DNA from: Deinococcus sp.
Lineage (GTDB): Bacteria; Deinococcota; Deinococci; Deinococcales; Deinococcaceae
DNA: 18,388 nucleotides
Assembly: GCA_018260375.1 (NCBI GenBank)
Contig: JAGLBF010000041.1
Coordinates: forward strand, 1-18,388
Direction of reading: 5' to 3'
Below the pieces are notes generated by a model, which saw only the letters and a list, made by a program, of their open reading frames with translations, ran no database searches and was not told the DNA's origin. The position numbers and the translations under genes are program-made. Positions 7,970 to 15,642 of this stretch are shown here, piece by piece. How positions within the stretch are numbered: the first letter of the stretch is position 1; each line of letters begins with the position of its first letter.

Positions 7970-8008
7970 TTACTGGTCAATCAAGTATTACCAGTAAATC
8001 AACTGGTC
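7970..8008. promoter_or_regulatory. Operator-like inverted repeat upstream of proA
   Basis: TTACTGGT (7970-7977) and ACCAGTAA (7990-7997) form a perfect 8-bp inverted repeat with a 12-nt spacer, and a third half-site AACTGGTC follows at 8001-8008. It lies 67-105 bp before proA. Regulator unknown. Confidence 0.3.
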
Positions 8009-8062
8009 TGCACCGACCCTGTAGCGGCCCTGCACTGACTCTGCACCGACCCTGCGCCCTGC

Positions 8063-8068
8063 TACTCT
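8063..8068 (+). promoter_or_regulatory. -10 box for leaderless proA mRNA
   Basis: TACTCT ends 6 nt before the proA ATG; no Shine-Dalgarno site is present. Just upstream CTGCACCGACCCTG occurs twice (8008-8021 and 8041-8054). Confidence 0.55.
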
Positions 8069-8074
8069 GTCAGC

Positions 8075-9373
8075 ATGACCACTGCCTCCCACGACGCGTC
8101 TGTACCCACCGTGCGCCAGCAGGCCCAGGCTGCCAAGCAAGCGGCGCGGCAACTGCGTAGCCTCAGCACTGAGCGCAAAAATGCTGCCCTGCTGGGCGTT
8201 GCATCGGCCCTTCGCCAGCACAGTGCCGAGATTTTGTCGGCGAACGTCCAGGACGTAGCAGCGGCAAAACGTGAGGGCCTGGGTGAAGCACTGCTTGACC
8301 GCCTGACACTGACCCCTGAGCGCTTAGAGGGCATAGCCGCCGATGTAGAGCATGTGGCCCGCTTGCCTGACCCTGTAGGCGAGGAACTGGGTCACAGCGT
8401 GCGTCCTAACGGGCTGAAGGTGTCGCGCAGGCGGGTACCGCTGGGCGTGCTGGGGGTCATTTATGAAGCCCGGCCCAACGTCACGGTAGACGTAGCGACT
8501 CTGGCGCTCAAAAGTGGCAACGCGGTGATTTTGCGTGGTGGCAAAGAAACCCTCAGAAGCAACGCCGTGCTGGTGGACATTATCGCGGCGGTGCTGGCTG
8601 AGCATGACATTCCCGCTCAAGCCGTGCAGGTTATCAACGACCCTGACCGTGCCCGCATGCTTGAGCTGCTGCGCCAAGACGACCTGATAGATGCCATTAT
8701 TCCGCGTGGTGGGGCAGGCCTGCACCGCTTTTGTGTAGAACACGCCACTGTACCTGTGATTGTAGGCGGTGTGGGCGTGGTGCATCTGTACCTAGACGCA
8801 AGCTATGTACAGGCAGAAGGCGGCCCCGCAAGCGCCGTGGACATCATCCACAATGCCAAAGTGCAGCGCCCCAGTGCCTGCAACGCGCTGGATACCTTGC
8901 TGGTCACTGAGGCAGCGGCGCGGCTTGCCCTCCCCGAAATCGCCCGCGACTTGCAAGCGGCGGGGGTAGAGCTGCGAGCCGACCCTGGCAGCCTCGCGGT
9001 GCTGCACGCCGCAGGCCTGAGCGCCACACCCAGCACTGAACAGGACTACGGCACCGAGTTTTTGGGGCTGATACTCAGTATCAAAGTGGTGGCAGGTCTG
9101 GGTGAGGCGCTGGATATGATAGCCGAGTACGGCACCCACACCGACGCTATTTTAAGCCGCGACCAAGCGCAGCTAGAGCGCTTTGCCACCGAAGTGGACA
9201 GCGCCGCCGTGATACTCAACGCCTCCACACGCTTTAATGACGGCGCACAGCTGGGTCTGGGTGCAGAGGTGGCGGTCAGCACCCAAAAACTGCACGCACG
9301 CGGCCCGATGGCCCTACAAGAACTGACAACCACCAAGTGGGTGGTGGTGGGCACAGGGCAGGTACGGGGATAA
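8075..9373 (+). CDS. proA: Gamma-glutamyl phosphate reductase (glutamate-5-semialdehyde dehydrogenase)
   Basis: A 432-residue NADPH-dependent enzyme of the aldehyde dehydrogenase superfamily. It reduces gamma-glutamyl phosphate to glutamate-5-semialdehyde, the second step of proline synthesis. Diagnostic blocks are GVIYEARPNVTVDVATL (127-143), GNAVILRGGKETLRSN (148-163), PRGGAGLH (210-217), the catalytic cysteine in RPSACNALDT (C269) and LGLGAEVAVSTQKLHARGPM near the C-terminus. Length is typical (about 415-430). The start is set by a -10 box 6 nt upstream and implies a leaderless message. proB, the kinase partner, is not in the window. The gene converges on comB. Confidence 0.96.
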   Translation: MTTASHDASVPTVRQQAQAAKQAARQLRSLSTERKNAALLGVASALRQHSAEILSANVQDVAAAKREGLGEALLDRLTLTPERLEGIAADVEHVARLPDPVGEELGHSVRPNGLKVSRRRVPLGVLGVIYEARPNVTVDVATLALKSGNAVILRGGKETLRSNAVLVDIIAAVLAEHDIPAQAVQVINDPDRARMLELLRQDDLIDAIIPRGGAGLHRFCVEHATVPVIVGGVGVVHLYLDASYVQAEGGPASAVDIIHNAKVQRPSACNALDTLLVTEAAARLALPEIARDLQAAGVELRADPGSLAVLHAAGLSATPSTEQDYGTEFLGLILSIKVVAGLGEALDMIAEYGTHTDAILSRDQAQLERFATEVDSAAVILNASTRFNDGAQLGLGAEVAVSTQKLHARGPMALQELTTTKWVVVGTGQVRG

Positions 9374-9420
9374 AGGCTGAGGCAAAGATGTAGCGCTTAT
9401 ACACAACTTCAAACTGTCTT

Positions 9421-9465
9421 GCTGGCTCGGCGGCTGTGCTGCATGTTTATTCCAGCACCGCCAGC
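9421..9465. terminator. Imperfect hairpin between convergent proA and comB
   Basis: GCTGGC (9421-9426) pairs with GCCAGC (9460-9465), and inside it GTGCTG (9436-9441) with CAGCAC (9453-9458), with an asymmetric bulge. There is no T-run, so it may only be a weak bidirectional barrier. Confidence 0.3.
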
Positions 9466-9483
9466 ATCAACGCCTTCTTGCGC

Positions 9484-10242
9484 TCACACTGAGGCCACAA
9501 ACCGCAAAGCCCCTTCAATGTCTTGTACTTCGTCTAGCACGGGGACGACAGTGCTTTCGGAGACTTGCGAGGCGTAGCGTACATCTTCACCCAGGCCCAG
9601 ACGCTCAAGCACTTGCCCATGCGTGCTGCTTGACAGCGCCTCCAGCGGGTTGCCCATGTTGCGCCGCAGCGTGAGGGCGATGCGCGCGCCATCATCTACC
9701 GTAAATTCACCCAGGGCCAGCAGGTACTCAGCGATGACCCCAGCGGCATACACGTCTTCTAAACCTACGCGCTCATCAGTACCAGCACATACAATGGCGA
9801 TCTCGTCAACCGCCAGGGCTTTGGCACGTCTGGCAGCGGCGTGGGCATTGGTCAGTGAGGCCAGCAGTACCCGCGTGGCACTTTGCGCGGCGATGTGGGC
9901 GGCCCCCGTGCCGTTGGTGGTGTTCATCACTATGTGCTTGCCGGTAAAGTTTTGTTGCGAGGCCTCAACGGGGCTGTTGCCAAAGTCAAACCCTGTGATC
10001 GGCAGGCCGCCGCGCTCGCCGCCCAGCAGGTACTGCTCATTGCGTACAGGCTCACCAGCTTCGTTATGAACGCCCTCTTGCCATTTGAGGCTCAGCGCCA
10101 CTTCGGGACTGGCGGTGAGTAACAGGCCCTCTGCACCGCGCTCTAGGTAGGCTACGGCGGTGGTGGTGGCCCGCAGCACGTCTATAACCAGTGCTGTGTC
10201 GGCGTAGCCACCGTGAGGCAGTAAATCTACTCGTAGTTTCAT
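9484..10242 (-). CDS. comB: ComB-family protein (2-phosphosulfolactate phosphatase family)
   Basis: A 252-residue protein matching the ComB family. The named activity is hydrolysis of 2-phosphosulfolactate to sulfolactate in archaeal coenzyme M synthesis. Visible blocks are VIDVLRATTTAV (19-30), LGGERGGLPITGFDFGNSP (73-91), MNTTNGTGA (106-114) and IVCAGTDERVGLEDVYAAGV. These acidic and glycine-rich motifs are the conserved Mg-dependent core. The ATG overlaps the rpe stop in ATGA, so translation is likely coupled to rpe, and no separate promoter is seen. Bacteria of this kind are not known to make coenzyme M, and no other coenzyme M gene is present here. The real substrate is therefore uncertain, and a link to sugar-phosphate metabolism through rpe is only suggested by context. 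Confidence 0.85.
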   Translation of the reverse strand: MKLRVDLLPHGGYADTALVIDVLRATTTAVAYLERGAEGLLLTASPEVALSLKWQEGVHNEAGEPVRNEQYLLGGERGGLPITGFDFGNSPVEASQQNFTGKHIVMNTTNGTGAAHIAAQSATRVLLASLTNAHAAARRAKALAVDEIAIVCAGTDERVGLEDVYAAGVIAEYLLALGEFTVDDGARIALTLRRNMGNPLEALSSSTHGQVLERLGLGEDVRYASQVSESTVVPVLDEVQDIEGALRFVASV

Positions 10243-10901
10243 GCTAGTGCTCCTCGCAAGCGCGCCAAACCCGCCGCCGGCCCGTCTGGGCCAAAGACAC
10301 TGCTGCCCGCTACCAGCACACTGGCCCCCGCGTCAACCAGTGCGCGGGCGTTGTTAGGCGTTACGCCGCCGTCTACTTGCAGCTCGGCGGGGCTGTCAAT
10401 ATCGCTCAGCCAGCCGCGCACAGTACGCACGCGCTCTACAGTGGCTGGAATAAACTGCTGTCCGCCAAAACCGGGGTTGACGCTCATAATAAGCACCAAG
10501 TCTACATCGGCCAGCATGGGCCGCAGGGCTTCCAGCGGCGTGCCGGGGTTGATGACCACGCCTGCCCGTTTGCCTAGGTCATGAATCTGCTGCACGGCGC
10601 GGTGCAGGTGGGGTGTAGATTCGGCGTGTACGCTCAGGCCGTCAGCGCCCGCAGCGGCAAAGTCTGCCAGGTAACGCTCAGGCTGGGTAATCATCAGGTG
10701 TACGTCCATAAACTGGGTGCTGACCCGCCGCGCCGCTGCTAAAATGGGCAAGCCAAAGCTGATATTAGGCACAAAATGCCCGTCCATCACATCGACATGC
10801 ACATAGTTGTCAGGCTGGTCAGCGGCGGCGAGGGTGGCGAGTTCTTCGCCCAGGCGGGTGAAATCGCACGATAAGATACTGGGCGCTAATCTAACAGACA
10901 T
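10239..10901 (-). CDS. rpe: Ribulose-phosphate 3-epimerase
   Basis: A 220-residue TIM-barrel enzyme that interconverts ribulose-5-phosphate and xylulose-5-phosphate in the pentose phosphate pathway. Metal ligands are all visible: H35 and D37 in HVDVMDGHF, H68 in MDVHLM and D177 in QVDGGV. The phosphate loop MSVNPGFGGQQF (139-150) and the second one VAGSSVFG (197-204) are intact. Length is standard. The start lies 7 nt after a TACAAT -10 box on the minus strand, implying a leaderless transcript. comB follows with a 4-nt overlap, forming a two-gene operon. mfd is divergent across a 239-bp gap containing an R-like repeat. Confidence 0.97.
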   Translation of the reverse strand: MSVRLAPSILSCDFTRLGEELATLAAADQPDNYVHVDVMDGHFVPNISFGLPILAAARRVSTQFMDVHLMITQPERYLADFAAAGADGLSVHAESTPHLHRAVQQIHDLGKRAGVVINPGTPLEALRPMLADVDLVLIMSVNPGFGGQQFIPATVERVRTVRGWLSDIDSPAELQVDGGVTPNNARALVDAGASVLVAGSSVFGPDGPAAGLARLRGALA

Positions 10902-10908
10902 TGTGGGT

Positions 10909-10914
10909 ATTGTA
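10909..10914 (-). promoter_or_regulatory. -10 box for leaderless rpe-comB mRNA
   Basis: TACAAT on the minus strand ends 7 nt before the rpe ATG. No Shine-Dalgarno site is present and only a weak CTGAAC lies further upstream. Confidence 0.6.
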
Positions 10915-11014
10915 CCAAGTGAAGAGCAGCTAAAGTTCAGACGCTGCGGCGGTACAGACTAGGTGAGTTACTCAGGTGCTCTCCTTGCTACAGTTCGGGT
11001 AGAGCGTAGGTACA

Positions 11015-11100
11015 AGTACGCATCTGACGATAAGCGCAGGCGGTACCTCTATGACTGTATCTCTATGACTGTGCTGGACTGAAGCAGAATACGTAGTACA
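11015..11100 (+). repeat. R-like repeat between rpe and mfd
   Basis: Reads AGTACGCAT, then AAGCGCAGGCGGTACCTC, GACTGTGCTGGACTGAAGC and AGAATACGTAGTAC. It aligns with 15211-15287 and, more loosely, with the R module. It contains a 14-bp-period internal duplication: CTCTATGACTGT at 11047-11058 and 11061-11072. It ends 28 bp before the mfd -10 box. Confidence 0.6.
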
Positions 11101-11127
11101 CTTTCTATTCTCGCTCCCGCGCCGCGC

Positions 11128-11133
11128 TAGACT
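11128..11133 (+). promoter_or_regulatory. -10 box for leaderless mfd mRNA
   Basis: TAGACT ends 7 nt before the mfd ATG; no Shine-Dalgarno site is present. No radiation/desiccation response palindrome is visible in the upstream region. Confidence 0.55.
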
Positions 11134-11140
11134 GGCCTTT

Positions 11141-14100
11141 ATGACTGCCACCGCCGTCCCCTCACTGCCCAAGCTGCTGCCGCAAGTTCCGGTGGGCAAT
11201 ATCTTGCTGCTGCCTCAGGTGGCCCGCGCTGCGCTGTTTGCCGCGTATCCAGAAGCCTGTGTGCTGCTCACCACCCCAGACCGTTTGCCGCTGTACGCCC
11301 AAGCGGGGGCCTTAGGTGCGCCCGTGAGTGTCAACCCAGGGCTGAGCGACTGGGAAGAACGCCACAAGCATGTGGTGCTTGATGTCAACACGGCCCTAGA
11401 CCTCTTTCCCGCCCGTCCTGAAGATCATGTGATCAGCCTGCGGGTAGGCCGCGTCTATCCCCGTGAGGCGCTGCTCACGCACCTGAAGCGGCTGGGCTAC
11501 GAGCGATTACCTGAAGGTGAGCGCCAAGAGCGCGGGTTTGAACTGCGCGGCGACACCCTAGACCTGATTCTCAACCCCGGCGCGCCAGAAGAAGAAGGCG
11601 AACAGGCGCCGAGTTACGGTGTGCGGGCTGAGTTTTTTGGCGATGAGCTAGATACCCTGCGCCTGCTCACCCCAGACGGCGCGGGCCGCAAGATAGAACG
11701 CTACACCCTGGCGCCCACAGACGGTTACCTCAGCGACAGCAAGTGGGACGCTTCGCGGTTTGACCTGCTTGCTGGGCGGGTATTTTTGGATGCCCCTGAG
11801 TTTTACGCCTCTAGCCTGGGCATTATGACAGATACACTCTGGGAGCGGCTGCGGCAGCGCGAGGTAACCAGTTTTGGACGTGCCCCCTTAGATCTCAGTG
11901 ACTTTTCACTTGAAGACATCGTCACACTGCCCTACTACCGCGCACGCCTCAACCAACTTGCCGCTGACATTGATGAGTGGAAAGCGGCGGGCTACCGCAT
12001 TTTGCTGCTGGTTCGCCATGACCGCACTGCCAGTTACCTCAGCGAAAAGTTGCTGGGCGACAAAACCCCGAAGTGGCTCAGCGTACCGCGCCTAGAAGCG
12101 GGTGAGCTGGGCTTTATCCGCTCCAGCGGCGAGGGCGGATTTGTCTTGTCACAAGCCCGCACGGTGGTACTTACTGAAGACCTGATCTACGGCTTTCAGG
12201 GGGGAAGCGCCCTGCGCGGTAAAAAGCTGGGCGGCAAACCAGTCGCCGACGCGCTAGGACTGGCGGTGGGCGATTATCTCATTCACCCGGAGCATGGTAT
12301 CGGGCAGTTTCAGGGCCTGGCTACCCGCACAGTGCTGGGTGTCACCCGCGATTACCTGAATATTAGCTACAAAAACGGCGCGGCCCTGGCAGTGCCTATT
12401 GAGCTTTTGCCCACGCTGCGCCGTCACCCCGGCACCACCGATGACCCACCTGCACTGAGCAGCCTTGACAAAAACGCCTGGACAAAAGCCAAAGATAAGG
12501 CCCGAAAAAATGCCGAAGCGGTAGCAGGCAGGCTGCTGGTACAGTACGCTGCCAGACAAGTGACTCCTGGCAACAGCTTTGCACCCAATCCGGAATGGGA
12601 CAAGCAAATCACCGCCAATTTTCCCTTTGACCTTACCAAAGACCAGGCCACCGCCCTCAAAGAAACCCTCGCTGACCTTGAAAAGCCCCACCCGGCTGAC
12701 CGCCTGATTGCTGGTGATGTGGGCTTTGGCAAAACAGAGGTGGCGCTGCGGGCCGCGCACCGCGTGGTGGGTGCAGGCAAGCAGGTGGCGATGCTGGTAC
12801 CCACCACCCTGCTTGCCGAGCAGCACGCCTCTACCTTTATGGAGCGCTATAAGGACTTGCCCGTGCGGGTTGAGGGTTTGTCGCGCTTTACCAGTGACAA
12901 GCAGGCCAGAACTATTTTGGGCGACCTGGCTCAGGGCAAGGTGGATATTCTGATCGGTACCCACAGACTGCTGTCGGGCGACATCCAGTTTAAAGACCTG
13001 GGGCTGATGATTATTGACGAAGAGCACCGCTTTGGGGTGTCGCAAAAGGAAAAACTGCGTGCCCTACGCGGCCTGCCTGAGGCCAGCAAGGAAGGCAAAA
13101 TAGACATCCCCAAAGATGTCAAGGCCATTGACGCGCTGTCTATGTCAGCAACGCCTATACCACGCACGCTGTACATGAGCATGGTGGGCCTGCGCGACAT
13201 GAGCAGCATTCAAACGCCGCCCAAGGGCAGAAAGCCCATTCAGACTATTTTGGCCCCCTTTGACCCCGTGACGGTGCGCGACGCGATTATCAGCGAAATA
13301 GAGCGCGGCGGTAAGGTTTTTTATATCCACGACCGCGTAGCGAGCATCGGGGCGCGGGCGCTGTACCTGCGCCACTTGGTACCTGAAGCGCGTATCGGCG
13401 TCGCACACGGGCAGATGAACGAAGAAGAACTAGAAGAGATCATGCTGGGCTTTGAAGAAGGCGCGTTTGACGTGCTGGTGTCCACCACCATCGTGGAAAC
13501 GGGCCTGGACATTCCCGAAGCCAACACCATTTTGATAGAGCGTGCTGACCGACTGGGCCTGGCCCAGCTTTACCAGCTGCGCGGACGGGTAGGGCGGCGC
13601 AATGTCGATGCCTACGCTTACCTTTTTTACCCGCCGCGCATTACCGAAAACGCGTCGCGGCGGCTGTGGGCCATCGCTGATTTGCAAGACCTGGGCAGCG
13701 GACATATGCTCGCCGAAAAAGACATGGAAATTCGCGGCGTGGGCAACATTTTGGGCGAAGAGCAGCACGGACATGTGCAGGCGGTCAGCATTGACGTGTA
13801 TACCGAATTGCTCGCTGAAGCTGTTGCCAAGCTGAAGGGTGAGCCACTGCAAGCGCCCCCCAGTGTGTCGATCGACCTGCCCATCAGCGCCCGGCTAGAC
13901 GCTGATTATTTTGCTGGTGATGAAGAAGCCCGCATTGCCACCTACGGCAAACTCAGCGAAGCCCGCACCTTGCAGGCTCTAAGCCGTGTAGAGAGAGAAT
14001 TGCGCAAGCGCTTTGGGCCGCCGAGCAGCGAGGTACAAAACTTTATTGACCTTGCCAAGCTGCGCCTCACCGCCCTGACGAGGCGTGTGCTGAGCATCAA

Positions 14101-14290
14101 CGACACCATGACCGACTTGCAGATCACCTTTGCCTACAAAGCCCTGGATTATGACGCGGCGGGCCTGCGTAAGTTGCCGCACAAAACCGAAGTGGTGACC
14201 TTCCCGCCCTCGGTGAAAGTGCAAAAGCGCGGGCTAAAGCCTGACGAATACGCACGAATACTGATAGAAGTGCTGGGATACTTCGGATAA
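11141..14290 (+). CDS. mfd: Transcription-repair coupling factor Mfd
   Basis: A 1049-residue SF2 translocase that removes RNA polymerase stalled at DNA lesions and recruits UvrA for excision repair. The N-terminal 300 or so residues correspond to the UvrB-like part. A CarD-like RNA polymerase-interaction domain follows near 372-425 (HPEHGIGQFQGL, NISYKNGAALAVPIE). Helicase motifs are intact: motif I AGDVGFGKTEV (near 523-533), motif II IDEEHRFG (near 624), motif III ALSMSATPIPRTLYMSM (near 664), then VSTTIVETGLDIPEA and QLYQLRGRVGRR (near 807-818). The C-terminal D7 autoinhibitory domain appears present. It is about 100 residues shorter than E. coli Mfd, consistent with a compact N-terminus as in Thermus. 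The start is supported by a -10 box 7 nt upstream. It stands alone on the plus strand. Confidence 0.97.
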   Translation: MTATAVPSLPKLLPQVPVGNILLLPQVARAALFAAYPEACVLLTTPDRLPLYAQAGALGAPVSVNPGLSDWEERHKHVVLDVNTALDLFPARPEDHVISLRVGRVYPREALLTHLKRLGYERLPEGERQERGFELRGDTLDLILNPGAPEEEGEQAPSYGVRAEFFGDELDTLRLLTPDGAGRKIERYTLAPTDGYLSDSKWDASRFDLLAGRVFLDAPEFYASSLGIMTDTLWERLRQREVTSFGRAPLDLSDFSLEDIVTLPYYRARLNQLAADIDEWKAAGYRILLLVRHDRTASYLSEKLLGDKTPKWLSVPRLEAGELGFIRSSGEGGFVLSQARTVVLTEDLIYGFQGGSALRGKKLGGKPVADALGLAVGDYLIHPEHGIGQFQGLATRTVLGVTRDYLNISYKNGAALAVPIELLPTLRRHPGTTDDPPALSSLDKNAWTKAKDKARKNAEAVAGRLLVQYAARQVTPGNSFAPNPEWDKQITANFPFDLTKDQATALKETLADLEKPHPADRLIAGDVGFGKTEVALRAAHRVVGAGKQVAMLVPTTLLAEQHASTFMERYKDLPVRVEGLSRFTSDKQARTILGDLAQGKVDILIGTHRLLSGDIQFKDLGLMIIDEEHRFGVSQKEKLRALRGLPEASKEGKIDIPKDVKAIDALSMSATPIPRTLYMSMVGLRDMSSIQTPPKGRKPIQTILAPFDPVTVRDAIISEIERGGKVFYIHDRVASIGARALYLRHLVPEARIGVAHGQMNEEELEEIMLGFEEGAFDVLVSTTIVETGLDIPEANTILIERADRLGLAQLYQLRGRVGRRNVDAYAYLFYPPRITENASRRLWAIADLQDLGSGHMLAEKDMEIRGVGNILGEEQHGHVQAVSIDVYTELLAEAVAKLKGEPLQAPPSVSIDLPISARLDADYFAGDEEARIATYGKLSEARTLQALSRVERELRKRFGPPSSEVQNFIDLAKLRLTALTRRVLSINDTMTDLQITFAYKALDYDAAGLRKLPHKTEVVTFPPSVKVQKRGLKPDEYARILIEVLGYFG

Positions 14291-14313
14291 AAAACAATCA
14301 GGCAAGTTGATTG
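14289..14313 (-). terminator. Possible minus-strand terminator at the mfd end
   Basis: CAATCA (14295-14300) pairs with TGATTG (14308-14313) around a 7-nt loop. On the minus strand the stem is followed by six T (the A-run 14289-14294 overlapping the mfd stop). It would stop transcription arriving from the minus-strand island before it runs antisense into mfd. The stem is short and AT-rich. Confidence 0.35.
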
Positions 14314-14391
14314 AATGTACTTATCACCGCAATACTTGCTCTGTTTGCTACACCCGCTGTCCTTTTCTCACCGCCTTTTGAACAAGCTTTA

Positions 14392-14527
14392 ATACGGATT
14401 CCGATTGATTTGGCGTACTTCCGAATCAATCAGGGCGAATGCGAGTGGGAACAGCATACGGACTGTGCGGTGTGGAGCCGCAGGCGGCGCTTTTCCGACT
14501 GTGGTGGAATTTAGCGGCAGTCCGTAT
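14392..14527 (+). repeat. Complete L+R repeat (64 + 72 bp)
   Basis: L (14392-14455) begins ATACGGATTCCG and carries the inverted repeat GATTGATT/AATCAATC around 13 nt. R (14456-14527) begins ATACGGACTG and ends CAGTCCGTAT, giving near-perfect inverted ends. L and R share the start ATACGGA. Matching units are at 18273-18388 (L+R), 4400-4471 (R) and 1-53 (L). It lies between mfd and the minus-strand gene at 14543. The open frames crossing it are not convincing genes. Confidence 0.9.
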
Positions 14528-14542
14528 AAGTCGGCATCTGCA

Positions 14543-15124
14543 TTAAAACCTTCTTACAAAAACTGTTCTATCATCAGTGTAGCCTTCTTTAAGGGTCAGC
14601 CTTCCCTGATTATCTTTGTAAGCCGTGATATCAGCGCGGAAAAATGGCAAAGTTGTTGGCGACATAACATAGTAAACACCATAATTGCCATTTATTGAAA
14701 TCTTGCTTTTTGAATTTTTAAACATTTCTATAATCTTATCATCACTTGAATTATTATCAGCTAAATCTACATTGTTTCTTCGAGACATACTGTACCAGTT
14801 AATAACAGAAGTTTGACCATTATCTGCTAATATGCATGCCTCGGCTTGATTGTCTTTTCTATTATTATTAACATATACAAATACCATTCTTTTGCTTGCC
14901 AGGTGATATAAGGAATAGTGCGGGCCATAGGCATAAGCACAACGGCTCACGTAATTATTTAGGTTTTTGACAGGTAAAGAAGTTCGGTTATACCACAAAA
15001 TAGATATGGATAGTAGTGCAAGAGTGAATAACTTGCCGAATAACCTGTAGCCCGCTAGCTTAACAAGCAGAAAAACGAAGAAAATCACTGCACCTGCCAG
15101 GATTATAATGTTAGTATTCTGCAT
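14543..15124 (-). CDS. Hypothetical two-TM membrane protein, AT-rich
   Basis: A 193-residue protein I do not recognise. The N-terminus has two hydrophobic segments, roughly residues 6-22 (IIILAGAVIFFVFLLVK) and 30-45 (GKLFTLALLSISILWY). A polar domain of about 145 residues follows, rich in Asn, Ser and Tyr, with two Cys (in SRCAYAYG and EACILAD). It ends basic, at VFVRRF. The ATG at 15124 has AAAGG about 10 nt upstream on the minus strand. Base composition is strikingly AT-rich, with many AAT, ATA and TTA codons, unlike the GC-rich housekeeping genes nearby, so recent acquisition is likely. Its stop is 15 bp from the L+R repeat. It may be an effector, an immunity protein or an unneeded cargo gene; nothing in the sequence decides this. 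Confidence 0.65.
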   Translation of the reverse strand: MQNTNIIILAGAVIFFVFLLVKLAGYRLFGKLFTLALLSISILWYNRTSLPVKNLNNYVSRCAYAYGPHYSLYHLASKRMVFVYVNNNRKDNQAEACILADNGQTSVINWYSMSRRNNVDLADNNSSDDKIIEMFKNSKSKISINGNYGVYYVMSPTTLPFFRADITAYKDNQGRLTLKEGYTDDRTVFVRRF

Positions 15125-15210
15125 AAGTATCGCCTTTGGAGTTGGAGATGACGCGGATGACGGTTAAAACTTATTGATATTACCAAAGAAAACCAGCGAG
15201 AGGAGTAAAA

Positions 15211-15287
15211 AGTACGCATTTTATAATGTAAAAGCGCAGACGCTACCTACATGGCTATACTGGAACTCAGTGGAATACGCATACTAC
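15211..15287 (+). repeat. Degenerate R-like repeat
   Basis: Reads AGTACGCATTTT, AAGCGCAGACGCTACCTA, TACTGGAACTCAG and TGGAATACGCATACT. It parallels 11015-11100 in order and spacing, lacking the internal duplication. It is the most recognisable content of the 518-bp gene-free stretch 15125-15642. That stretch also holds a 26-bp-period direct repeat (TACATAGTGAGC at 15509-15520 and 15535-15546) and a 41-codon open stretch at 15359-15484 without a start. Confidence 0.5.
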
Positions 15288-15642
15288 AGGTAAATGCTTA
15301 GATTGAATCCTAATCAATAGTATTTGCCACTCAGTAGCGCTGATTTACCAGATAATAGTACGAGCTTCACTGCTACATCGTCTGCGGAGATAAGAACTTT
15401 GCTGCTCGGCTTACCGCTGCCGTTGAGCTTGATCAGAGCTACAACTGGCAACTACTAAAGACAAACAACCCAAAAGATGTATAGATCTGTGCGGTTATAT
15501 ACTTAACTTACATAGTGAGCTTACGTAATGGGCCTACATAGTGAGCCTCGCACACGGCCTATAAGAGCAGGGCGTATGTAGTGGAATAGCTACAGTGTAA
15601 GGAAATAATGACGCGCAAGACACCCCCAGATTATAATTCTCA

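Noticed and set aside
9443..9483. Peptide-like reading ERKKALMLAVLE just past the comB stop in another frame
   Set aside because: It looks like a plausible C-terminus, but ComB is already of full family length and nothing shows a frameshift; chance or a scrap.
10902..11140. Search for a radiation/desiccation response palindrome (TTATGTCATTGACATAA-like) upstream of mfd and elsewhere
   Set aside because: No convincing match was seen in any intergenic region.
14311..14698. Short plus-strand frames running across the L+R repeat
   Set aside because: They start at weak codons, consist largely of repeat sequence and continue antisense into the AT-rich gene.
15509..15546. TACATAGTGAGC direct repeats as a possible CRISPR or iteron array
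   Set aside because: Only two 12-bp copies at a 26-bp period, no further units, no Cas or Rep gene nearby.
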